From: Hohaiivirga grylli
GTDB lineage: Bacteria; Pseudomonadota; Alphaproteobacteria; Rhizobiales; Beijerinckiaceae
DNA length: 64,000 bases
NCBI RefSeq assembly: GCF_039655745.1
Contig: NZ_JBBYXI010000001.1
Location: 124,001-188,000 of the forward strand
Direction: 5' to 3'
Under the pieces are notes generated by a model, which was given only the letters and a program-made list of their open reading frames with translations, was not told the DNA's origin and made no database searches. Below, piece by piece: positions 42,176 through 49,734 of this stretch (its first letter is position 1; the number at the start of each line of letters is the position of its first letter). Both the position numbers and the translations under genes were made by a program.

Positions 42176-43960
42176 ATGGCAAAGAAAAATTCACAGAAGC
42201 TGACCTTCTCCAAAGATACCTGGCCGATTCTCATGCGGATGTGGCGTGAATGGGTTAAACCCTACACAGGTTCACTGCTGCTTATTCTGTGTCTGGTTAT
42301 CCTGATTGCCGGTACGGCAAGTCTCTATCCTGTCCTTGTAAAAATGGCTCTGGATGCTTTTACGGACAAAAGCCAGAATATCATTATGGTTGCCCCGATT
42401 TTCATTATCGTTGTGACCGCTGTCAAAGGTTTCTCGATGCTGGGTCAGACAGTTCTGACCAACCGGGTTGTCAGCCAGATTGAAGCTGACATGCAGCTGA
42501 AGCTCTACAGCCATCTGATTGATGGTGACATCTCCCAGATCGGGCGGCAGAGTTCAGCAGCACTTACCCAACGCTTCACCACTGATTTTACCTATATCAA
42601 AGAAGCGTTGACCCGTATCTCGACAGTCTTCCTGCGTGATACCGCAACAATTATTGCCGTTGTCATTGCTATGATCTGGATTGATCCGATCCTGACGCTG
42701 GCATCTGCCGTTGTTGCTCCTTTTGTCGCTCCTCCTATTGCGAAAATTGGCAAGAAGCTGCGCCGCATGTCTACTTCAACTCAGGAGCAGATTGGTGAGA
42801 TGGCAGGGCTGGTTTCTGAAAGCCTTCAGGGTGCCCGCGTTGCCAAAACCTATAATCTTGAAGACTACCTGAAAGGAAAAGCGGCAAGCTCCTTCAACGA
42901 AATCCGCCTCCTAAAGGTCAAGGCTGCCAATGCACGCGGACGCCTCGATCCATTGCTGGAAATTGCTGGTGGTATTGCCCTTGCAGGTGTCCTGTTCCTG
43001 ATTGGCTGGCGCATAATGGCCGGGCAAAGTTCAGTTGGTGATTTTGCCGGCTTTGTTACCGCATTGCTGCTTGCATCCCAGCCTATCCGCACACTCGGCA
43101 ACCTGAGCGCCATTATTCAGGAAGCGGTTGCTGCACTGGTTCGCTATTATGCCATTGTCGATGAAAAACCTACAATTGTTGACACCCCCGATGCCAAACC
43201 GATCAATGTCAGTAAAGGCAAAATCAGACTTGAGAATGTTGTCTTCAAATATCGTGAAGATGTCACAGCTCTTGATCACATCACCCTGACAATCCCGGCT
43301 GGCAAGACCACCGCACTGGTTGGCCGGTCCGGCTCAGGCAAGTCAACCATGATGTCACTGGTGCCACGCCTTTATGACGTGACAGATGGTGCATTGGTTA
43401 TTGATGGGCAGGATATCCGCGAAGTCACACAGCACAGCCTGCGTGATAAGATTTCTGTCGTCAGTCAGGATGTCATGCTGTTTGACGATACCATCCGTGC
43501 CAATATTGCCCTTGGCCGCAATGATGCTGATGAAGAGCGTATTATCGAAGCCGCCAAAGCTGCCGCAGCTCATGATTTCATCATGAAAGCCCCGGAAGGT
43601 TATGACAGTCAGGTTGGAAGCATGGGCACACGCCTGTCTGGCGGTGAGCGTCAGCGCATCTCTCTGGCCCGCGCCTTTTACAAGAATGCCCCTATTCTGT
43701 TGCTTGATGAAGCCACATCTGCCCTTGATTCAGAATCTGAACGCCTGGTGCAGCAGGCAATCCGCAAGCTGATGCATGGTCGCACGACACTTGTCATCGC
43801 CCATCGACTCTCAACCGTTCGCGATGCGGATATGATTGTCGTGATGGAAGCCGGAAAGATTATCGAGACCGGAACCCACGATGAACTCATTACGAAAGAC
43901 GGCGCTTATGCCCGTCTTTACAGACTGCAGCTGACGGATGATGTGATCAGCCCTGCATAA
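42176..43960 (+). CDS. MsbA-type lipid ABC exporter
   Basis: Half-size ABC exporter of 594 residues with six membrane helices (about residues 20-310) and a C-terminal ATPase. Walker A is GRSGSGKSTMMS, signature is LSGGERQRISLARAF, Walker B is ILLLDEATSALD and H-loop is VIAHRLSTV. Its closest relatives are MsbA proteins, which flip lipid A-core across the inner membrane. The VLCFA on this organism's lipid A spans the bilayer, which would make the substrate unusually bulky. Start ATG 42176 is preferred. A convergent phosphatase gene follows after 8 bases. Confidence 0.85.
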   Translation: MAKKNSQKLTFSKDTWPILMRMWREWVKPYTGSLLLILCLVILIAGTASLYPVLVKMALDAFTDKSQNIIMVAPIFIIVVTAVKGFSMLGQTVLTNRVVSQIEADMQLKLYSHLIDGDISQIGRQSSAALTQRFTTDFTYIKEALTRISTVFLRDTATIIAVVIAMIWIDPILTLASAVVAPFVAPPIAKIGKKLRRMSTSTQEQIGEMAGLVSESLQGARVAKTYNLEDYLKGKAASSFNEIRLLKVKAANARGRLDPLLEIAGGIALAGVLFLIGWRIMAGQSSVGDFAGFVTALLLASQPIRTLGNLSAIIQEAVAALVRYYAIVDEKPTIVDTPDAKPINVSKGKIRLENVVFKYREDVTALDHITLTIPAGKTTALVGRSGSGKSTMMSLVPRLYDVTDGALVIDGQDIREVTQHSLRDKISVVSQDVMLFDDTIRANIALGRNDADEERIIEAAKAAAAHDFIMKAPEGYDSQVGSMGTRLSGGERQRISLARAFYKNAPILLLDEATSALDSESERLVQQAIRKLMHGRTTLVIAHRLSTVRDADMIVVMEAGKIIETGTHDELITKDGAYARLYRLQLTDDVISPA

Positions 43961-43968
43961 GGGCTAAA

Positions 43969-44691
43969 TCACTCGCGATGCATGATGCCATCGACGAGGA
44001 GGTCTGACCAGAAACTTGGGCGGAAGTTACGTTCAAGCTCTTTAGGGTCGTAAACTTTCTCGACCCATTCAAGAAATGGGATGCCATTCGCCTCGCCCTG
44101 TTTGAGGTACATCTCAAAAAAGGCGTCGAGAATACCTGTCTTGGCAAAACGGAAATGGCCGTATTTCAGCGACAACTGGGAGATGGCTTCTGAGACCGGA
44201 CGACCCTCGTGCACAATCAGGAAAAGGGCTGCAACAAAGCCAGCGCGATCGGCCCCTGATTTGCAATGGATGAGAGCCGGATATTCAAGCTCATCAAAAA
44301 ACTTCTTGGCAGATAAAATAACCTGCTTATCCGGTGCACCACGTGAACGGACGATAAACTCAACGAGCTTAATTCCATGCTTGGCGCAATAATCTTTTTG
44401 AAGCTGCCAGGCACCATGTTCGCGACCACCCCGTAAATTGACGATTGTTTTTAGGCCATCCCGGGCAAGAGCTGCAATCTGATAGGGCGCAGGCTGAGCC
44501 GAACGCCACAGATTGGGTGTAACCTTGTATTTATTGAGATAGGCTATCCGAAAGATTCCATGGTCGACAAACAGCATGTTTGACCATGCGCGTAACCTCT
44601 CACCTGTGCTGTCAATTGGCCTGTCCCAACGCTTGATACGTGCCACGCGACGGGCACGACGTATTGCAGGCTTGCGGAAACGATTTAGCAC
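43969..44691 (-). CDS. Dual-specificity/tyrosine phosphatase
   Basis: Phosphatase of 240 residues of the cysteine-based PTP superfamily. The P-loop is HCKSGADRAG (HCX5R), with the general-acid region ahead in VEFIVRSRGAPDKQ. A basic N-terminus of about 30 residues (RFRKPAIRRARRVARIKR) may bind membranes. The TIVNLRGG segment matches the DSP family known from bacterial and plant dual-specificity phosphatases. In bacteria such enzymes can act on phosphoproteins or on lipid phosphates. The tail-to-tail arrangement with the MsbA-type gene does not show co-regulation. Confidence 0.8.
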   Translation of the reverse strand: MLNRFRKPAIRRARRVARIKRWDRPIDSTGERLRAWSNMLFVDHGIFRIAYLNKYKVTPNLWRSAQPAPYQIAALARDGLKTIVNLRGGREHGAWQLQKDYCAKHGIKLVEFIVRSRGAPDKQVILSAKKFFDELEYPALIHCKSGADRAGFVAALFLIVHEGRPVSEAISQLSLKYGHFRFAKTGILDAFFEMYLKQGEANGIPFLEWVEKVYDPKELERNFRPSFWSDLLVDGIMHRE

Positions 44692-45049
44692 AGATGTAAA
44701 ACTCTTCGTTATTTCAAGGTACGGTAAATATCACAGATGAAGACTGACAGGTAGGTATGACGCTACCCTCAATCAACCCTGAAACCCGCAGATACTCAGG
44801 TTTCAGCGATTGTTTCTCTAGCAGTGATCACCCCAGTGAGCAATGTCTCTGGGCTGTTTCACATGTTTTCTTGCAGAAACCATAAACGGATTGTTGTGTG
44901 AAACCCTCTTGAGATAATCCCGTGTAACCATTACAGACCATAGTGACAGGGGGTGAAACACGAATGTTATTTTCGTGCTGTCATGGCCCTTTAGAGATAT
45001 GAACCCGAACATTACAAGACAGGACACATCCTGTCTGCGGAGAAATACA
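44692..45049 (+). promoter_or_regulatory. Gene-free region upstream of ppa with repeated TGAAAC motifs
   Basis: About 360 bases without a gene. TGAAAC or its complement occurs five times: 44780-44785, 44800-44805, 44856-44861, 44899-44904 and 44954-44959. The first two form a perfect 8-bp hairpin (CTGAAACC/GGTTTCAG, 44779-44806), the next two a second pair (GTTTCACA 44856-44863, TGTGAAAC 44897-44904). A hairpin GACAGGA-CACA-TCCTGTC (45018-45035) stands directly before the ppa ribosome site. The region may be regulatory. Confidence 0.4.
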
Positions 45050-45589
45050 ATGAATCTTGCTAGCATCCCAGTTGGGAAAAATCCGCCAGATGAAGTCTAC
45101 ATGGTTGTCGAGGTTCCGGTTGGTGGCGAACCAATCAAGTACGAAATGGACAAAGAATCCGGCGCTCTCTTTGTAGATCGTTTCCTTTACACCCCAATGC
45201 GCTATCCAGGAAACTACGGTTTTATCCCACATACGCTTTCAGGTGATGGTGACCCATGTGACGTTGTCTGCGTCAATTCCCGTCCGATCGTTCCGGGTGC
45301 AGTCATGAATGTGCGTCCAATCGGCGTTCTGGTCATGGAAGACGACGGTGGTGAAGATGAGAAGATCATCGTTGTCCCAACCACAAAGCTGACCCGCCGT
45401 TATGAGAACGTCAAGGAATGCACAGATCTGCCAGAAATCGTCATACAGCAGATCGAGCATTTCTTCACCCACTACAAAGATCTGGAACCAGGCAAATGGG
45501 CCAAGATCATCCGTTGGGGTGATGCTGCCGAAGCACGCAAGCTGATTCTCGAAGGTATTGAACGCCACAAGAAAGAAGGCGGCAAGTAA
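45050..45589 (+). CDS. ppa: Inorganic pyrophosphatase
   Basis: Family I soluble pyrophosphatase of 179 residues that removes pyrophosphate from biosynthesis. The metal-binding signature DGDPCDV is at about residues 66-72, with flanking GNYGFIPHTLSGDGDP and PTTKLTRRYENV. The start ATG 45050 has GGAGAAAT upstream; a longer open frame back to 44975 is non-coding leader. A hairpin lies 10 bases before the ribosome site. Confidence 0.96.
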   Translation: MNLASIPVGKNPPDEVYMVVEVPVGGEPIKYEMDKESGALFVDRFLYTPMRYPGNYGFIPHTLSGDGDPCDVVCVNSRPIVPGAVMNVRPIGVLVMEDDGGEDEKIIVVPTTKLTRRYENVKECTDLPEIVIQQIEHFFTHYKDLEPGKWAKIIRWGDAAEARKLILEGIERHKKEGGK

Positions 45590-45609
45590 GCTGCCTTATC
45601 TTCGGCCTA

Positions 45610-46143
45610 TCAGCCGCAGATCTGAATTTTTGTATTTGGCCCGGCAAGCGCAAGCAGTCGGGCCATATCTTTTTGGGCAACGGCAATACACCCTTGCGTC
45701 GGTGTGTAATCTGGCCGGGCGATATGCAAAAATAAGGCACTGCCCCGCCCTTTGGTGATAGGACCACGATTGATATCCAGATCGACAACCACGTTATAAA
45801 GGTTGTCATCCCGCCACATCTCTTCACAGCTGGCATTATAGGGCAATGTCACGCGCGAATTATAACAGCGATCAGCAGGGGCATCACACCAGCCATCATC
45901 AGGGGATATCCGCCGAATCGGCAGCAGTGTTCTTGGACGCTTACCACGATCATGCCGATAGTAGACCTGCAGCATCCCAAATCGACCAATTCTTGATGCA
46001 CCATCACCTTCACGTTTCAGATGTGTGGTACCAGAACGGCCAATCGCACAAGGGATACGTAATGACCCGGCGACAATCACACCGCGACTATGATTCAGCG
46101 GCGACCGGAAAACCCTGATCGTATCAACCGATGTCCGCTTCAT
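45610..46143 (-). CDS. L,D-transpeptidase family (YkuD) protein
   Basis: Protein of 177 residues with the YkuD active site: HIARPDYTPTQGCIAV carries the catalytic histidine and Cys (TQGC). Such enzymes form 3-3 cross-links in peptidoglycan or attach proteins to it. The N-terminus (MKRTSVDTIRVFRSPLNHSRG) has no signal peptide and no membrane segment, unusual for an envelope enzyme. Either the true start lies upstream or it is a YkuD protein with a cytoplasmic or non-canonical export route. The SCEEMWRDDNLYNVVVDLDIN region fits a compact YkuD subfamily found in rhizobia. It faces the ppa stop tail to tail. Confidence 0.75.
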   Translation of the reverse strand: MKRTSVDTIRVFRSPLNHSRGVIVAGSLRIPCAIGRSGTTHLKREGDGASRIGRFGMLQVYYRHDRGKRPRTLLPIRRISPDDGWCDAPADRCYNSRVTLPYNASCEEMWRDDNLYNVVVDLDINRGPITKGRGSALFLHIARPDYTPTQGCIAVAQKDMARLLALAGPNTKIQICG

Positions 46144-46384
46144 AATACGGCTGCCCTTTCCTGAAAAATTCCTCTGCGAACATGCACCATAGCAACAGGT
46201 CTTTAACCAATAACAAACGATAAGCGGGGATTACGGCTCTATTCAACTTTATATCGCCGAGAAGTCAGAAAATTCCCTTTATTTGCGAGGCATTACTGCT
46301 TACATAGTTGAAACCTGCTTTGCAGTATTATCCTTGTTCCTCATTCCGTTACACCGGAATCCAGCATTGAGAGGTATGTCATTC

Positions 46385-47071
46385 ATGTCCAATGCCAGCC
46401 GTCTGCTTCTGGTTGATGACGAGGCCATACTGCGTGACACGCTCTCTGAACAGCTTTCCTTAAATCCGGAATTTGAAATCCTGACAGCAGAAACCGCTGG
46501 TCAGGCACAGGAGGCTGTTAAGAGCCAGCGGATTGATCTTGTCATCATGGATGTTGGCTTGCCGGATATGGACGGCCGGGAAGCCGTACGCCAGATGCGC
46601 GAAGAGGGCTTTCGCTCACCTGTGATCATGTTGACTGCTCAGGATTCGGATGAAGATACGGTTCAGGGCTTAGAAGCCGGTGCAAACGACTATGTCTCCA
46701 AGCCGTTTAAATTTTCGGTTCTTCTCGCTCGTATACGGACCCAGTTGCGCCAGTATGAAGCCAGTGAAGATGCTGTTTTTCAGATAGGGCATTATACTTT
46801 TAAACCCGGGGCTAAACTGCTTATTGATGCCAAAGGTTCAAAAACAAAACTGACAGAAAAAGAAACTGCAATTCTGCGCTATCTTTATCGCGCAGGTAAG
46901 CAGATTGTCGGAAGAGATACATTGCTTGCAGAAGTGTGGGGCTATAACGCCAATGTAACAACACATACATTGGAAACCCATATCTACCGCCTTCGTCAGA
47001 AGATTGAGGCGGACCCTTCGAATGCGCGTATTCTGCTGACAGATGCAGGCGGCTATCGACTGGCACCTTGA
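46385..47071 (+). CDS. OmpR/PhoB-type response regulator
   Basis: Two-component response regulator of 228 residues. The receiver holds the acidic pocket DDE, phosphoacceptor Asp in VIMDVGLPDMDGRE, a Thr in MLTAQDSDE and Lys in VSKPFKF. The C-terminal winged helix (TEKETAILRYLYRAGKQIVGRD to HTLETHIYRLRQKIE) is of the OmpR class. ATG 46385 has GAGAGG at 10 bases; ATG 46376 is in frame nine bases earlier. No histidine kinase is in the window, so it is an orphan here. A cyclic-nucleotide-binding protein gene follows after 19 bases. Confidence 0.9.
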   Translation: MSNASRLLLVDDEAILRDTLSEQLSLNPEFEILTAETAGQAQEAVKSQRIDLVIMDVGLPDMDGREAVRQMREEGFRSPVIMLTAQDSDEDTVQGLEAGANDYVSKPFKFSVLLARIRTQLRQYEASEDAVFQIGHYTFKPGAKLLIDAKGSKTKLTEKETAILRYLYRAGKQIVGRDTLLAEVWGYNANVTTHTLETHIYRLRQKIEADPSNARILLTDAGGYRLAP

Positions 47072-47090
47072 TCAGGATTTTTAAAGTAGC

Positions 47091-47555
47091 ATGGCCCTCG
47101 GAGACGATATAAGCATTCTTGCTGAAACTGAGCTATTCAACCTTTTTGAAGTTGAAGCTTTAAGGTTGATTGCATTTGCAGCTGAACGTCGAAGTCTCAA
47201 AAAAGATGATCTCCTGTTTCGCAAAGGAGACCGGGCTGATTGTGGTTATGTGGTGATCAGTGGCTCTCTCAGGGTTGAAAAAGAGCACAATGACAAAACG
47301 GCCATAATAGCCAAACCCGGTACTTTGATCGGTCGTTTGGCCCTCTTCGTCCGAAACGTTCGCCCCGCAACAGCAACAGCCCTTGAGCCATCAGAGCTGT
47401 TACGGATATCTCCGACATTACTGCGGAAAGTTCTGGAAGAGTTTCCCGATTGTGCCAATGCCGCTCATGATGCACTGAGCGCTGATCTTATCGAGTTTAC
47501 CGAAAATCTGGAAAAGGTCCGCCATCTCTTTGAAGATGACGAACCCAATAATTAA
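47091..47555 (+). CDS. Cyclic-nucleotide-binding domain protein
   Basis: Protein of 154 residues that is essentially one cNMP-binding (CRP-like) beta-roll, from LFNLFEVEALRLIAFAAERRSLKKDDLLFRKGDRADCGYVV to PATATALEPSELLRIS. There is no DNA-binding helix-turn-helix, so it is not a CRP transcription factor. The phosphate-binding RxxRxA signature of a true cAMP binder is only partly seen (ARP-ATA), so ligand binding is uncertain. It is cotranscribed with the response regulator, and the pair may form a signalling unit. It stops 3 bases from the convergent xthA gene. Confidence 0.8.
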   Translation: MALGDDISILAETELFNLFEVEALRLIAFAAERRSLKKDDLLFRKGDRADCGYVVISGSLRVEKEHNDKTAIIAKPGTLIGRLALFVRNVRPATATALEPSELLRISPTLLRKVLEEFPDCANAAHDALSADLIEFTENLEKVRHLFEDDEPNN

Positions 47556-47558
47556 AAT

Positions 47559-48374
47559 TTACAGCTCAAGTATAGCTGTCACCGGTGCGTGATCTGACGG
47601 GCGCTCCCAGCCACGGGTTTCCTTTGTAACGTGCATGCTCTTGAGAACAGGGGCCAAGTCTTCAGTCAGCCAGATGTGATCAAGGCGGCGCCCTTTATCT
47701 GCTGCGGCCCAATCAGGCGAGCGGTAACTCCACCATGAGTAGATTTTCTCCGGCTCAGGCCGCAGATGGCGCATACCGTCAACCCAGCCTGCTTCCTGAC
47801 GCAATGTTTCAAGAGTCTCCGTTTCAAGAGGCGTGTGACTGACAACATCCAAAAGCTTCTTGTGAGACCAGACATCGTGCTCAAGAGGCGCGATATTCAA
47901 ATCACCAACGAGAATTCCGGGAGCTCCCAGTTTACGGTTACGCTCTCCCCATGCACGCATTTCGGCAAGAAACTGCAGCTTGTGCGCAAACTTGGGATTG
48001 AGAACCGCATCCGGAATATCACCACCTGCCGGAACGTAGAAATTATGGATGGTGATACCTGCGGCCTGCTTGGCTTCTGGTGCAAGTGTAATGGCAATGT
48101 GGCGTGCATCCATACGCTCACACATGGACATCACCTGCGTGGAAGAAAACGGATATTTTGAGAGAATTGCTACACCGTTATAGCCCTTCTGCCCAACATT
48201 GGTGATGAAAGGATAACCAAACGACTTCAGTTCTTTGAACGGAAACTTGTCATCAGGACACTTGGTTTCCTGAAGGCACAGAATATCCGGTCTTTCATTT
48301 TCAAGAAACTGTCTGACCTGATCACTACGTAACCGGACGGAATTGATATTCCATGTTGTAACTGAAAGCTTCAC
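47559..48374 (-). CDS. xthA: Exodeoxyribonuclease III
   Basis: Apurinic/apyrimidinic endonuclease and 3'-5' exonuclease of base excision repair, 271 residues. Conserved elements are WNINSVRLR, LQETKCPDD, the catalytic-region LVGDLNIAPLEHDV, RRLDHIWLT and the final PSDHAPV. The enzyme is a Mg-dependent cytoplasmic nuclease. It lies 91 bases after lolA on the same strand, a neighbourhood (ftsK-lolA-xthA) shared with other rhizobia as far as I recall. Confidence 0.95.
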   Translation of the reverse strand: MKLSVTTWNINSVRLRSDQVRQFLENERPDILCLQETKCPDDKFPFKELKSFGYPFITNVGQKGYNGVAILSKYPFSSTQVMSMCERMDARHIAITLAPEAKQAAGITIHNFYVPAGGDIPDAVLNPKFAHKLQFLAEMRAWGERNRKLGAPGILVGDLNIAPLEHDVWSHKKLLDVVSHTPLETETLETLRQEAGWVDGMRHLRPEPEKIYSWWSYRSPDWAAADKGRRLDHIWLTEDLAPVLKSMHVTKETRGWERPSDHAPVTAILEL

Positions 48375-48465
48375 GCCTGTTTTCCTGTGCTAGTCCTGAA
48401 GTGGAGATAACCTACCCCAGCTCATGCACGGGCTCCAGTATCAGGAAGCAGATTAATATGGATGA

Positions 48466-49644
48466 TTATCTGCCCCGGCGGGTCCGGTCGATGTTTGAGA
48501 GGATAACCGTTGTCACAAATCCTTGTGCATCATGGATTTGCCAGCGGCTTAAGTTCTGAACGGCTGTATCAAAATACAGCACAATCTGGGCACGGCCACC
48601 AATCGTTGTACTGTCTTCCAGTGTGATCTGTGTGCTTGTCGGATCACGATCTATTTCAACAAGCTTGAGATCTTTGCCAAGATTAATCGGGTCACGCAGC
48701 AGGAATTTCAGTGGGGTCTGATTGATCGAGTACACATCAGATGTATTCAGCTTGCCGTCTTTAATCGCCACGTTTTTACCATCAGAGATAATCTCCATGG
48801 CAGATGGCGGATTATAGGAAAAGCGGACACGTCCCGGACGCTCTAGATACAGCACACCCTTCATACGCTTGCCATCACCACCAATCTGGACGAAGTCAGC
48901 CTGCATTGTATTGAGCGTATTGAAAAAACGGTTGGCCCGGTCAAGAATCTGTTGGTCAGACAGCTTTGATGCCGCTGGTAAATCAGCAGGCGGCGGAACT
49001 GCGGCAACTCCCGGCGCAGCCCCCACTGTCTGTGGCTGATCATTATTACCGGCAGCATTCTGCACACCTTCAGCCAAGACATCCCTGTTTGGCGGAGCAG
49101 GAGGCGGTAAAGGGACATTCACCAGCTGTTGTGCTGCACTATTATCTGACTGCTCAGGTGTATCCTCAACCGGAGGCGTTGTTGCAACTGGCTGTTCTGG
49201 CTGAGATTCTGGTTTTTCAGAAGCGGGCTTTGCCTCCATTTTCGGGCGCAAAGGTACGGACTTTGGAGCGCTGAAAGGTACGAAGCCTTTTGAATCGAGA
49301 GGCTTGAAGACGGTTCCAAAATTGCCCTGATAACTTTGAGGCTCCTGTACAGCCGGAGCTTCATTATTAACCGGCTGAGCAGCAACTGGCTGTCCCTCCT
49401 GAGAGCCTGACAGTGATGCCGGCCGCTTTGGAGGCAATGGTGCAGCTTGTAAAACGCGTTCAGAAGGATATTGAAGGTTACCGTTTTCATCAACGGGAAT
49501 TCCACCAGATTGTGCCTTGGCCATCAAAGCACATAGAACCGATACCGTCAGGAAACAGGTAATCGCAGCGCCAAGTACAATGTACCGCTGTGGTTTATAC
49601 AGGCGAACAAACCCGTTTATTGGCATATGGTCCACAAGAGGCAT
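48466..49644 (-). CDS. lolA: LolA-like outer-membrane lipoprotein carrier protein
   Basis: Periplasmic carrier of 392 residues, much longer than the 200-residue LolA of enterobacteria. Residues 1-20 are cytoplasmic, an anchor-like helix follows (RYIVLGAAITCFLTVSVLCALMA), and about residues 45-230 are a Pro/Gln/Ala-rich linker. The C-terminal LolA domain (LNTMQADFVQIGGDGKRMKG, LYLERPGRVRFSY to IHDAQGFVTTVILS) transfers lipoproteins from LolCDE to the outer membrane. Fixation to the inner membrane by the long linker would be unusual for a shuttle and is a real oddity. It follows ftsK by 90 bases. Confidence 0.88.
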   Translation of the reverse strand: MPLVDHMPINGFVRLYKPQRYIVLGAAITCFLTVSVLCALMAKAQSGGIPVDENGNLQYPSERVLQAAPLPPKRPASLSGSQEGQPVAAQPVNNEAPAVQEPQSYQGNFGTVFKPLDSKGFVPFSAPKSVPLRPKMEAKPASEKPESQPEQPVATTPPVEDTPEQSDNSAAQQLVNVPLPPPAPPNRDVLAEGVQNAAGNNDQPQTVGAAPGVAAVPPPADLPAASKLSDQQILDRANRFFNTLNTMQADFVQIGGDGKRMKGVLYLERPGRVRFSYNPPSAMEIISDGKNVAIKDGKLNTSDVYSINQTPLKFLLRDPINLGKDLKLVEIDRDPTSTQITLEDSTTIGGRAQIVLYFDTAVQNLSRWQIHDAQGFVTTVILSNIDRTRRGR

Positions 49645-49734
49645 CTATTGCTTCTTTCGCAACACATTGGAAACTTCGAGAGAAGGCCAGCCTTCCCTCA
49701 CACCATTGAAACCGTCTTATTAAGCAATTTTATG

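Noticed and set aside
44818..45066. 82-codon minus-strand frame upstream of ppa
   Set aside because: No ribosome site, opposite to the ppa leader and covering its hairpins; composition not protein-like.
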